Part shown: positions 50,191-62,676 of the stretch, in pieces | How the letters are laid out: every line of letters begins with the position of its first letter | How positions within the stretch are numbered: position 1 is the first letter of the stretch | Assembly: GCA_039881145.1 (NCBI GenBank) | Contig: JAYKKI010000037.1 | Coordinates: forward strand, 17,983,001-18,047,000 | Direction of reading: 5' to 3' | DNA length: 64,000 nt | Source of the DNA: Druceiella hillmani | Taxonomy: Eukaryota > Arthropoda > Insecta > Lepidoptera > Hepialidae | Program-made: the position numbers and the translations under genes | The notes under the pieces: model-generated | Database searches by the model: none | What the model saw: only the letters and a program-made list of their open reading frames with translations | Told to the model about the DNA's origin: nothing

Positions 50191-51179
50191 TCAAATAATT
50201 CAAACGTAATCTCCATTTTTTACGGGATCCTGTACTAATACTTCAAATATTATAAACAAACCTTTAGATTTAAGAACTAATTTTGTTTTATTACCTACTT
50301 CATATCGTCAACTTTAGTCGTAACCATTGCCAAACATATCAAATTATAAATTAAAAAATATAAGGTAATGCAAAATCAAAGCCAACTCCTCGGCGACACA
50401 CAAAATGGGAACGAAATGGTATTCTTGATGAATCGCTATGCGACATTGCTAAGCGCTAACTTAATTTTAATTTGAGTTCACGTAAGTAGAACGACGAAAC
50501 AGCATTATTACTTCCAAACCCAATGCCAAAACTTCCAAACAATAAATTTAATCACCTTTTTATTATAAAAAAACAATATTTACCATCATAAAAACACATT
50601 AGAAAACAAATGCAAGTCATCAGGCAATAATTATAGTTAAATTCATTTTTGCCATTCTCACTTTTGCGGATATCTTAACTAAATTAATCGCTGTCTCACG
50701 TACACGCGAATAAATTACACAATGCACATTAAATTCACGAAATTAAATGATATTCAAAAGTTATTTACTACGATGAAACAAATGACAATAAATGTTAAGT
50801 AAAACGTGCATAATTCTAATTTGTTGTTTGGTACATTATATTCGCGATGTCGACCGTTTTCGGTCATAAACTTTTAAATTTCTTTTTAAAGTTACCCTAC
50901 GAGTAATTATTTATCGTTCAACCATATGCGAGCGTCACCGTTCAAACAGTCCCATATACGTCACAAATATTTGTTATTACTTAATTTAAGTTTTAATGCC
51001 ATCGACCTCCTCCTATTAATCATCAATATTATGTAAATAAGGGTCAAATTAAATCTGCAATCCAGTGCGTAACTGTTAAATTCATAAAAGATCAATCGCG
51101 TTTGCTAGCAATATACTCTTATGTAGGCTGAAGTAGGCGCCGGTCAGTAACAGTTTCGAAAAGAGTGGTTATCAATACA
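50191..51179. other. A+T-rich DNA, nothing recognised
   Basis: Normal A+T-rich background resumes; no gene or repeat is supported. Confidence 0.5.
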
Positions 51180-51565
51180 AACACGAATCGATAATAAAAA
51201 AAAAATTAAAATAACTGTCAAGTAGTAGAACTAGCACTACGACGGTTTCGTATAAAGTTAGGCATTTTTAAACGTTTAATAGTACAATATATTCCTGTTA
51301 AACTAATTACAAAAATTTTAATTTTCTAGAACGAAAATATATTGTCTATTATATATTTCACACGTGCATATTTAAAAAATATTTTATTATGTGTTGAGAG
51401 ATTTTCATTCGTACTATAATTTGAGAATTTTAATTTTTTCCTTTACTTAGTGTAAGACAGGAGGCGCCTTATAAGTTTTTATTTATTTCCGAGATAAAAA
51501 ATGCGGACAGATTGCCGTATTTTTAGGGTTTCTTGAGACAAGCGGACAACGAAGTGTCCGAATGA
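51180..51565. repeat. Partial relatives of the GGTTCCGTAC repeat family
   Basis: AGTAGAACTAGCACTACGACGG followed by TTTCGTATAAAGTTAGGCATTT (about 51222-51272) aligns with the CTGGAATTCGCGCTACGAGGG, TTCCGTACAAATTAAGGCATTT block of 58893-59307. 51460-51565 has GCGGACA, TTTTTAGGGTTTCTTGAGAC and GCGGACAACGAAGTGTCCG, which look like another segment of such repeats. Confidence 0.5.
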
Positions 51566-53285
51566 TAAACTATAGAAAAATGTACTTTTTTGTAGTTTCC
51601 TGAATATTGGTATCATATAAGCAATTTATAAGAAATTGTGCTTCTAATTGTTTAATAAGTGATAAGTGATGAAAAAAAATGAAATATATAAAAAAATGTC
51701 AAAAATTTTCCTTCACAAACAAAATCATCAGGGTCACAAAATTTTCTAAACTGATTTTTTTGTGATAATTAATCGCTAGCCGCAATTTTTTTCAACCAAT
51801 CAAAGGCTGAAAACAATGTTTTTTATACTTTAAAAAATTTAAGCTTTTTAAAAATTATATTCTATTTTTGTAACATCGGGTCCATTTTTGTTGATGTCCT
51901 TAATATTAGAAATATCCTTAATGTATTTTTTTATATTCAAATGCACTGTAGATAAAGTTCACAAGTTTTGAAAGATAAGTAATTCTGTCAACTTAAAATT
52001 CTTTTTTATTGGTTAATAGACTGTAATATTTTCATGTTACAATAAAGTTTTAAAAGACTATAATGTGATATTTACGCTTGTTGAGTTAAGTGACACTAAC
52101 TAGTTTCAACTAGTTCTTTGTGATTGCTTTACTGATATATTCAATTATCAAATTGACAAATTATTGTGTAAAATGGATATGATTTTGCTGTATCGATATC
52201 TATTTGTTGTTTCATTTCCCAGTTTTAAATCAGACAGATTTGCAATTATATCTTAAAGTTTACATTTGAAGGTAATTTTTAAAGACGTAAAAATATTTTT
52301 GGAAATAATTATTTAAAACACAATATGGTTAAATATCTTCACTTTTCTTCTTTCTATGTTACCTATTGATGAAAATTCATACAAAATGTTTAAGGTAAAT
52401 AATATAATACATATTTAGGTCTTATGCATTCTGTTATTGCATATTTTTGGTTTAATAATTTTCACTGCAGTGTTAATAAATAAAAATATACATACTTATT
52501 ATAAATAAATAAGTATACATATTTTTAATTTAGCTGAAAAGTATCATCATGCTTATTTATTAACCATAACGCGAAGGTTAAAAAAATATTACAGCAATGT
52601 GAATTTCATAACTAAAAAATCAATACTCTAGCCTCATTTATTATGCTTTTTATATATGTGTTACTTAAATAGTTGCACGATATTTTGAAAAGAAGTATAT
52701 AAATTATTCCTTATGTTTCTTAAAGTAATCATTTTATTTGACAATGTGACATCGATTAAAAGATAAGCACTAAAATTTTGGATTGCAACAATCTTTTTGA
52801 TGTTTGCCTAAATTCATTTAATTTTTGTTTTATACTTTTTATCTATTATCATAATAGAATTCTGTAGACAGCCTTACCTTTTTTTGGTTCTTTGTCGTAA
52901 TAAACGACATAACATAATTTACGTCAAAGTAATCTGAAAATAGAATTATATAAATTGTATATTTTTAATGTTACTTAAGTATTTATTCACTTCATTCATG
53001 TATTGAAACATTTTTCAACTTACATATGTGAATAAAAATATTGTATATGAATAATTAGTACTCATTTACGAAGATATTGCAACAGATAATAAACCACGCA
53101 AAAACCCTGTATTCCCATACTTTAGAAGGCCAGTCAGAAAATTATTAATTATAAAAAAGCGCTTATAAACGAAATAATAAATTGTAAAAAAGAAAGTTAT
53201 TAACATTGGTTTTCATTATAAAAATGTTATTACTAGAATGTTATTTATATCAAAATATATTAGCAAAATTTAATTATTATTGATA
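51566..53285. other. A+T-rich DNA, nothing recognised
   Basis: Long featureless stretch; only a small TACTTATT / AATAAGTA stem near 52494-52513. Confidence 0.5.
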
Positions 53286-54230
53286 AATATGATGATGATC
53301 TGATGTTGAGGTGTGGAAATTAATGACTATACTCATTAACGAATGGCCGTAAATCATCTATGATTCAAGATATTTGCCACAGGTAATTGTTACACAGCAA
53401 AATAACTACACAACTTACCAGGTCAAGAACTGATGGTGAGTTCTGGACATGAAAAATGAAACTCCATAACGGATGTTAGTAAATTAAACGTTATTTAAAA
53501 TATTTGCTACAAGTAGTTATTACTTTGTAAAATAGCTATACCGTCAACCATGTCAGTCTTGTGATGAGTTCTGGAGATGAACAACGCGACTTTTTAACGG
53601 ATGGTAGTAAATCAATTGTGATTCAAGATATTTGCGACTAGTTATGCGTTACTTTAGTTATTACCTTTTCAAATCTGATATTGGATTTCGGATATGGAGA
53701 ATGGAACTCATCAACACCTAACAGCTAACCACTGGCGGCTACTACTACCGCTTTATTTCTATGTGTTTTTGATAACGAAGTTTAGATAAAGAGAAAATTA
53801 TCTATATACTAGTTTTGTTCGTGACTTCTAATAATTATTCAAAATTCTAACAAAGAAAGTATTTTTTAAAACACCGACATTCAAAAAGAAGGTTATAAAG
53901 TAAAAAAAATAATTAAGCCAAAATAGGTACATATTTATTTGCAATAAATAACTAAGTTATTTATTTTATAAGTTGGTACAGGCATTACCGATTATTTTAA
54001 AGAAAAAGAAAATTTTATAATGTACATCCTTTAGGAATAAATTTCATATTATGGAGTACATTGGACGTTAAGGTTTTAAATATATGTTATAAATTTATTT
54101 AAGTTGGTCGATAGTGCTGGTGCCGATTTAAAAAATAAGTAACTTATTTTTTTACTGGGAATACGTTTATTGCGAGTTAATTATTTTTAACTTTTTAGTA
54201 CTCACTTTTTTTGAAGCAATTTTTTTTAAT
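53286..54230 (-). mobile_element. Non-autonomous foldback-ended element, copy 2 (truncated)
   Basis: Inverted relative of 30799-32073. From right to left it has the foldback module (about 53873-54230, ends ACACCGACATTCAAAAAG and its counterpart TTTTTTTGAAGCAATT), the linker (GATAATTTTCTCTTTATC on the minus strand), and the ~130-bp tandem units, whose GTAAAT landmarks lie at 53349, 53479 and 53607. The distal end equivalent to 31930-32073 of copy 1 is missing; similarity stops near 53286 inside a unit. More diverged at the ends than copy 1. Confidence 0.8.
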
Positions 54231-55214
54231 ATACCTTTTACCTCAAGACGATTTCAACTAAATTGTTTTTCATCAGTACAGTTTAGCGTGCACCACCGTC
54301 CACAAATATTAAAGATATATTAATGTAGTCCGAAATGTGCTATTGGCGTCAAAACAATCTATTGTGTTGGCGTTCACTGTTCATTTTATGATACCGTTTT
54401 CATAAGTTGATTTTATTATATCGATACATGGTTACCTTACGTATATTAACACCTAAGTAATTGTTAAGCTGGTAGGATTTTCAATTATTACAAATATGCG
54501 CAAATCACCTTAATGAAAGACAAAAAGGAAACGGTCTCAAAAATCAATTGAGATTTAATATATTGACAGACGTAAATTCCATAAAAAATTTATAAAAGAA
54601 CACAGTCAGAATGTTTTAAGTTACAAGTCAACGAAGCTAAAAATTATAAAACTCTATTCATATGGCACTAAAACCACACAACTATCACAAAAATTTAGGA
54701 TACATACATATTTCTTCATTTTTAAAATTACGAGTTCTCTCAACTTAAATTTTTGTTCCATGTTATCGTTTGTGTGTAAAGAAGGATTTTTTTTAAATTT
54801 CGCATAATAATTCAATAAGCAATTGTTTAAGCTAATATGCATACTTCTAGAGAAGTGTGGGAAAGTAATGCTTCATATTTATCAATAATAATTATTTTAA
54901 AAATACTTTCTACAAAAAAAACTTACGTTTTCTTCTTATTTAGAGATGAATTGACCAAATAGTGTATAGAACCAAATAGTGTACGAATAAATGAAAGTAT
55001 TAAATTCTGTAAATTGAAGTAACTTTATTACAAAATATATCTGTAAATTTAAATTATAAGTTAAGAGTTAATTAATTATAGAGAGGGAAAACAAACGAAA
55101 TGACATAAACATCGATATGGTTTATCAAAATTAAATCTCCGGTCCATGCAGGTACAAGGAACTTGACTCGAATGAAAAGTAACTGCCTACTTCTTTATTT
55201 ACAAAATTACGGTA
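54231..55214. other. A+T-rich DNA, nothing recognised
   Basis: No supported gene; the minus frame 54654-54842 has no motif. Confidence 0.5.
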
Positions 55215-55249
55215 GTACTGCAGCCTCATGTGTGTACTGCAGCCTCATG
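55215..55249. repeat. 16-bp tandem duplication
   Basis: GTACTGCAGCCTCATG at 55215-55230 recurs exactly at 55234-55249 with 3 nt between. Confidence 0.95.
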
Positions 55250-56313
55250 CGTAATAAATCCCCGCTATAGCTCTTATACCACGGCAGATTATTTGTCGTA
55301 GGCCGATAGTGATTCAAATTTTGTCAGTACAATGAAAAATGCAGAGTTTACCTGAAAGCTTTTTAGGCAATCATAAAAAGTTCAATAACACTTTATAATA
55401 AATTTTAATAAACTTGCTTAACTAAACTTACGAACGACCTCTTATTTACCGTCGTTTGCAGGATAGCCATAAGTTGAGAAATTTCTATTTCTTACTCTGT
55501 GGAATTTTTTTGACGTATCTATTTATATTTCAAAGAATAGTCTGAACCCAAATAAATTCATTAACTACCGTGGGCAACGACTAGCAACAACAAATGGAAT
55601 TCTGATGTGATATATGGAAGCAGTGGCTGTATCGCGATTAAAACTTTTCATTTTTCATTTGATTTCCTTTAATTTTAATCTGTTTATTATAATTGTGTTT
55701 TACTTAAAATTTAAATTATCACAAGTAACAAATTAAATTAAAAATTAATTCTAATTTTTCTTAAACTTAAATTCTAATAAAATTCTTTTAATACAATAAA
55801 ATATAGTATTTTTTATAATGAAAAAGTTTAAATGTTCTATCGAAATGGTGAAATTTATCCCAAAATTTAGTAGTGAAAAGACAAGCTATATTTCCTTTTA
55901 ATAAAAAGTAAATAAATTAATAACAATATATGGAAAGAGGAGCTGAAAAATCTTGACATAATATAAGTATTTAAAATTTGGTTCTCTGCATTTTGACTAT
56001 TATTACTATTATTAAAAACTCTAAACGTTATCACCGACCCGATACAAAGTTTCAACGGTAATATCTAGAGAATAGGTACAATCAAAGAAGTCATCAAACA
56101 CAAAGCTCCAAAGGTATGATGTTAGTTTTGGAAATAGTTTTTTCTAATAAGTATTATCGCTTATATAAGTTATAAATAAAATATGCTTATTAAATATATC
56201 GTGTATATTTATTTTAATGTCTTATATTGCTTATTCCTCACATCACCTACATTAATTTTTTATTCAACGGCTTCCTCAAATCAGAGTGATATGAATTGCT
56301 CAGAACCATATAA
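55250..56313. other. A+T-rich DNA, nothing recognised
   Basis: No supported gene or repeat. Confidence 0.5.
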
Positions 56314-56366
56314 TATTTTGAAAGCAACATACTTTATTTGAAAAAAAGTATGTTGCTTTCAAAATA
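56314..56366. repeat. Perfect 22-bp inverted repeat, 9-nt loop
   Basis: Left arm 56314-56335 contains TTTTGAAAGCAACATACTTT; its exact complement is at 56345-56366. A transcript would form a perfect 22-bp stem. Confidence 0.95.
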
Positions 56367-57607
56367 ACAAAGAAAATATAAAATGAAGAAAATCATTAGT
56401 CAATCTAAATTTATTAGAAAATAGATAGTAGCATTCCTGCGAATAGCCTTTATTATGATTTTCCTTTACTATGAAATATTGAACTCAGAAAAATTTATAA
56501 TAAAGTGAAATATATACATCATAAATTTAATTACAATTACTTCCGTATTTTAACATAATAAAAAAGATCCTATTTTTAATTCAGCCTAAAATGTTAATTT
56601 ACATAAATAAATATAAATTTACATCTAGCTTCAAATTTCAAAATTTGCACTTCGGAAAAAATCTTTCAAAGCGGCATTGCATTTTGTTTTCATCATCTTA
56701 GTAACTTATCTAAGTCTTCAAAAAATATAAACAAAATTCTCGTGAAATAAAATATTGATATAATCTTCAATAAAATCTTCCTAATTCTTTCTAGCATAAA
56801 TATTATTTTACATCCCGTGTTAATTAGTGCAGTAATATGATTCTGTTCCAATTTTTACACCAACTCCTAGCATAGCTAATATTCTCATAATTAAAAATAA
56901 ACTGTTTATTTCTAATTTTTAATTAGTTTCCTTCTAAAAATTGTAATAACTAAATTTGAAAAGAATTTTGAAACACCATGAACATTACTAGTTTTTAAGC
57001 ATCCCAATAATTTAAACTATTTTCTTATTTACGATTACTTTTTCTTAATGTTCTTGTAAATTATTTAATTTAAGACGTTCATCAACTTACGATTTTCGTT
57101 ATTTAAACCTCAAAGATGGCACCACATATTTTATTATCTATACATTTAATAAAATTGTAACAGAGTAAATTCTGTCCATGGATTATTTTTGGAAAAGTGT
57201 TGGATTTAGCTCTTAAAGTGATAATAAAAACGTATAATCCTTTTAAATATTTTTTTATGATTATATGTTATTTTGTGCGTCGATCACGCAAAATATACTG
57301 GACGGATTTTCTGAAATTTTGTAATACTTTTCACTAAGAGAAAAAAATACGAGGGAAATAAAAATTATTCCAAATTGGGTGGGGCATAACTAGTATAATG
57401 GGCCACATCTAGTAAAATATAAAATTTCAATCAAAACTTATCGATTCGATTACAGTGATTTTAATCGCCGTTAATAAAATTTTTGAAATTCAAGATCATA
57501 TCTTTTCCTTTTTTTGTTTAATTAATTTATTCAAGTAAATATAAAATATCCCAGATATATTAGGTATTGAATATGTAAGTGCCGATCGCATTAGTTGGAT
57601 TTTACCG
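56367..57607. other. A+T-rich DNA, possible repeat fragment near 57.3 kb
   Basis: CGCAAAATATACTGGACGG followed by ATTTTCTGAAATTTTGTAATAC (about 57287-57327) resembles the ACTGAACGGATTTTGATGAAATTTGGTA string common in insect repeats. Otherwise featureless. Confidence 0.4.
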
Positions 57608-57639
<32 letters not shown>

Positions 57640-57699
57640 GCGTGTCGTGCATGCACGTACGCACACTCGTACACACACATGTTTGTATGTGTATTTAAA

Positions 57700-57770
<71 letters not shown>
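57608..57770. repeat. Compound microsatellite (TA)n(CA)n ... (TA)n(TG)n
   Basis: (TA) at 57608-57622 runs into (CA) at about 57622-57639. After an interrupted CG/CA/GTAC-rich linker, (TA) at 57703-57745 runs into (TG) at 57746-57770. The CA and TG blocks are complementary, so the whole unit can fold back on itself. Confidence 0.95.
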
Positions 57771-58687
57771 ACATATAAATAACTATAATATGATCTATTT
57801 GTTCCTGTTGAATTTCTTTTGAAATATTGATGAACAATAAAATAATCAAGACATGAAACACACCCTGACCGACAGCGCCTGTCACTAATAATTTTCAATG
57901 GAGACGTTGGAGACTTCAGGTTGGTTCACCTAATACATATTGTGTTATTGTGTTATTTAATTAAAACGTTACATACCTCAATTGTACAATTTAATTAATA
58001 TTTGTGCTTCCCAAAAGAAAACTGCAATGTTAAAAAAATATCTCTCTATTTGAGTCTATATTTACTAACGATATTCACGTCTATAACGACTTACATAATA
58101 CATTGTTATCAATCCAAGGTAGGCCCATTTTTACGTTTGAAATATTTGTTTTTTCCGCTATAATAAAATTTCAGTAGCGAAGGATACACTGCGGAAGAGA
58201 ACTTCAGAAGAAGGTTCACAGATGCTCGCATGCTTTTTAGATAAATGTAATAATAAAAAAAAGCTTCCTCATGTGTCTTCACATGAAAAGTAAATTTTAA
58301 ATTACGGATCACGTTAAATATGACTAGCTTTACATTGAAAATTTTGCTATGCTAATATTGTATCATTATCAATTGTATTCTATTTTTCTATGGTAAAACC
58401 AGGAGCATCTTTATATTAGATAAAGATGCAAAAAGGATTTGGGTTCATTTTGAAAAAAATTAAGAAGTAGAGTCTTCTTTCTTTTTGAAGAACTGAATTA
58501 ATTGTTTCATCTTAACGTAGTGACATATTTTGTAAGATGATATGGCAGTACTGAAATGAAAATAAACAAAGGTCTAAAAAAACAATGAAGCGTACATCGC
58601 ATAAGCTTGTGTCAGATCACCAAGTTGTTATATTCAAAATAGGTAGATGACTGACGTGCCTCAAAACTCGCAATTTCTTTGAAAGTG
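57771..58687. other. A+T-rich DNA, nothing recognised
   Basis: No supported gene or repeat. Confidence 0.5.
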
Positions 58688-58691
58688 TATA

Positions 58692-58726
<35 letters not shown>
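58688..58726. repeat. (TA)n microsatellite with TG interruptions
   Basis: Starts TATATGTATATGTGTATA and becomes pure (TA)n. Confidence 0.9.
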
Positions 58727-58892
58727 CATTCTCAAACATCTATTGAGAGCAGAAAAAGAAAACTTTTTTCACTGACAGAAGAAGGTGATGTCGAGTGAAA
58801 AGGGAGTGTATAAAAAGAGATATGTGTAAAAATCGATAGAAACTTTCAAACTTTTATCATAGGTAATGAGTAGACAAATGTGCAAAGGAAAT

Positions 58893-59307
58893 AGCATTGC
58901 TGTAAGACAAATCGGATATCCAGTTCTGCATAGAAAATGGCGGATATCATTTTCAATGAGAAAGTTATATTATCACATTTGCTGATACTTAATTTATTAA
59001 TTTGTGTAGTTCTACTATGTTGTACAAAATGGAATATTACTCTTATAATTCAAGGAGAAAATCTTTAATTTATCAAAGGAAATTAAAGTCTTCTTTACCA
59101 AGATCATTTAAAATGCATTAAAATTATTTAAATTCTCATCTAATTATAGTGTAAATTTATTATTTTTCTCGAAACCGTTTTAAACGTAATCAATAAAGCT
59201 TTTAGAAATTACTTACAGTATTTAATTCAGTTACCAAATGAAAAATCTCTCAACTGCTACTGGAATTCGCGCTACGAGGGTTCCGTACAAATTAAGGCAT
59301 TTATAAC
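58893..59307 (+). repeat. Dispersed repeat P, short form
   Basis: Aligns over nearly its whole length with the reverse complement of 61275-62330. Shared blocks include AGCATTGCTGTAAGA, AATCGGATAT, CATAGAAAATG, CGGATATCATTTTCAA, TATTATCACATTTGCTGATA, AAATTAAAGTCTTCTTTACC, AAAAATCTCTCAACT and GCTACGAGGGTTCCGTACAA. Relative to the partner it lacks about 640 bp after TTTGCTGATA. The GAGGGTTCCGTAC block is one I associate with insect interspersed repeats. Confidence 0.85.
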
Positions 59308-60236
59308 CATTGAATGGTAATTATTCTTAAATCGTAACAATTTTTTTCTATTTTAGTTGTTTTTATTTTTTTAATTTGCAAATCTTAAAATATCCATGTA
59401 TATGTTTTTCTTATTATCTTGATACATCCTGGTTATTAGCTTTACGCATATATTAAATTTCAAGTACCCACGTCAAACCATGGATCAACAAGTAGATACA
59501 TGGCTTATCTTAAAAGGTTAAGGGAACTATAATATATAATAATACTGATAATAAATTGCTATGATTAAACCGACGAAGAAGGCTTAATTAAAAGAATAAA
59601 GACAAAGGGCGGAAATAAAAAAGTGAAATTTTTTTTTCTTTGCACTCTAAGAATATTGTGATTTAAATTATTACAATGTGTGTGTATATACGTGTATAGC
59701 GGGAACATTTTTAGAGAAAGATGTCATATTTGCGGATGAAAAAAAGGAGTAGTTTGAGTACAAAATTTATCAAACTTTGTGCAACTTGAGAATTTTTTTA
59801 GTCACAAATATAGTGATTTTTAAAATAATTCAGATTAAATAACTGTAGTCATACTTATCTGATTATTACTTCCAGTTTTTTTTATTTCAGGAGAAAAAAT
59901 AGTTTATGATTTCATTAGTCTAATATATGGGTCGATTGTATATAATCAGCATAATATTCAAATATAATTTAGGTATTTGAGTTTTAGTCAAAAGTCATGT
60001 TTTTTTTATTTCTAATTTAAACTGAAAACTATGACTAAACAACTATTCCTACTACTTTTTAATCTGATAATAATCCAATGGACAACGACTCCTAATAAGA
60101 TTATAATTTACAACATTAGGAGCTAATGGATAACAATTAGTTTCTCTGTACTTATAGAGCATTATGTGTTACCAATGGCTAGTTTTTGAAAATATTATAT
60201 AAAGAGAATATAAAATGCTCCTATTTCTCAAACGAC
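59308..60236. other. A+T-rich DNA between the two P repeats
   Basis: No supported gene; short T-runs only. Confidence 0.5.
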
Positions 60237-60275
60237 TGATTAGGTACTGGAATCTCCATGATTAGGTACTGGAAT
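60237..60275. repeat. 17-bp tandem duplication
   Basis: TGATTAGGTACTGGAAT at 60237-60253 recurs exactly at 60259-60275 with 5 nt between. Confidence 0.95.
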
Positions 60276-61274
60276 TAACTCTTATGTGAAGACTATCCTT
60301 CACATTAAATAATAAATATTAAATACACATTATCACATACTCTATCACATATTCGAGAATAAGCTATTTTATAAAATATATTTTATCAAAAGTTTTCCTT
60401 CAGTGAAGGTCATGTTGGAATGAAATTTCCCTTATAAATGTTTGCGTTATGAAAACCAGCCACCAAATATACAATTTACGAGGGTTACGTTTTATTGTGA
60501 TGTCGATTTTCAGAGCAAGTTTATATTTTTACCGGGTTCGGTAGAAAAAAAATAAATATAAATATTCCTAGAGTAAACATTGTTAAATTTGATTACCGGC
60601 TTTTGATTGATTTGTATTACACGAGTGCATTTTACATATTTTAAAATTTATAAACTAATATTTACACAAAGCCAACTTTTCATCCTGAAAGGTGATTGGA
60701 TGATTTTTACTTCTAATTATACATAGATATTTTAGGATATTTATATGTAATGATAAATATCCTGAAATATCCACGTGTAATTCGAAGTTATAAATTATGT
60801 TCCGTTAAATATTTTAAAGTCTATCTCACAATCAATCATTTCTCACTGTATTATTTTAGTAAACCAGATGAGAATTCAATAGTTTCAATAGTCCGTCTGT
60901 TAGTCTGTCAAAACTCTTTTTTCCGAAACGCGTGGGGGTGTCATGTTGAAATTAATATTAAATCCTAAGTATTTATTCTATAGTTCCTCGAAGCTGTAAA
61001 AATAAAGTGTCTAACTTAACTGCGTTAAAATTACTAACAAAAGAATTCTAACAATATGACCATTTCTGCCGCATATTTTGACAGTCACAAAAGAATTAAA
61101 ACCTATGGAGTACTTCCCGTTGACTTAGAATTATGAAATTTCATAAAAAGTAAAAAACAATGTAGTTACATCACATAAAAAAATATTTTTTTTTATTATG
61201 AAAGATATAGAAGGCATTAATTTTCGTTCTAAAAAATTTAAATAGTTTAATAGGAATATAATGTACCATTTAAT
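60276..61274. other. A+T-rich DNA with an insect-repeat-like patch
   Basis: 60890-60960 reads GTCCGTCTGTTAGTCTGTC, then AAAACTCTTTTTTCCG, AAACGCGTGGGGGTGTCA and TGTTGAAATTAATATTAAAT, resembling a CTGTCAAAACCCTTTTTCTC-type string common in insect genomes. The open frame crossing it (60750-60968) is not supported as a gene. Confidence 0.4.
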
Positions 61275-62330
61275 GTTTATAAATGCATAAATTTGTACGG
61301 AATTCTTGTAGTGCGAGTTCCAGTAGAAGTTGAGAGATTTTTTATTTGATAGCTGAATTAAATAGTGTAAGTAATTTTTAAAAGTTTTATCGATAATGTT
61401 TAAAATGGTTTCTAGAAAAATAATAAATTTACATTGGAATTAGGTGAGAATTTGAATAAGTTTTATATGATCTTGGTAAAGAAGACTTTAATTTCCTTCG
61501 ATAAATTAAGGATTTTCTTCGTGAATCATAAGAGATATATTTATTTTGTACACCATACACAACTGAATAAATTAATCACAAGATAATTTTTTCATTAGAA
61601 AATCAGGTATTAAGCGAATTAAAAAAAATGATTACACAATGGGGTGTAATCACAAAATTTTTTGACCGAAATAGTAATGTTTTTTTAATTGTATTTTCAC
61701 ATATGGCATGTGTTAACGAAATACTAAATTACCCTGCAATGGTTTAGAACTAAGGGTTTCTATAGGTTAATCATGTTATTACCTTTATAATTATGAAAAA
61801 ATACCTTTTTACCTTATTCCGATATGGATCACGTTCCCGCAAAGTATACATTGTATTAAAAATAATCTTCAGTATGCGAATTATATCTTTTGTTAACGGA
61901 GAAAATGAAATAAAATGAATACCAATTTTTACTAGACTTTGAAATTATTTTATATGGATACATGTTCATTTTATTTAGCTGTTTTTATTTTGAATTGCGA
62001 TTCATAGTGCGTGGGTGTATATTGTTATTCCCTTTTTCCCCCTGTTATACCCTTTTCCCCTCTCTAGTTTCCTGCAAATATTTTAATTCCACGGCTACTG
62101 CCAGAGAAAACCTGGACAACACATTTCATTAGCAAGTACGTGCAAATATGATTTATTTTTTTTACGATATTTAGCTTCACGTATTTCAAAACGCCTAGAA
62201 GTTATATTAATTTAAAATATCACACTCAGCCAATATCAGCAAATGTGATAATATAATTTTCTCGTTGAAAATGATATCCGTCATTTTCTATGCGGAACTG
62301 AATATCCGATTTCTCTTACAGCAATGCTTT
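61275..62330 (-). repeat. Dispersed repeat P, long form
   Basis: Minus-strand relative of 58893-59307. Homology covers 61275-61580 and 62225-62330; the 640 bp between (about 61580-62222) has no match in the short form. That middle part holds a pyrimidine-rich stretch at 62028-62070 (CCCTTTTTCCCCCTG, CCCTTTTCCCCTCTC). Either the long form is closer to the ancestral element and the short form has an internal deletion, or the middle is a later insertion. No coding frame was found in it. Confidence 0.85.
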
Positions 62331-62676
62331 TTCTATATGAAAAATATAAACGCATTATGAGCAACATAAAGTCAATAATATTTTACTTCTCTGAGAATTA
62401 AGAAAGATATCATTATAAAGAAAAAGAAAGCTCACACAAAGAGGTATCAAAGCCGTTTAAAAAGATTTGTTTACATTCATAGGCCAATTTGACCATGTTT
62501 CTTTACATTCAGCATTGCGTCACTTTTATAAACTATATAAAATGCGATTTAACAAGAAAACGAAAAGTCACTGAAAGGTAGGAATTAATTGGCATTTTGT
62601 ATTACTCTCTCACTTTAATGTATATTGTATGTAATTTTCGCTTTATCATCATTTAGTATTCATAATTCACAATCAT

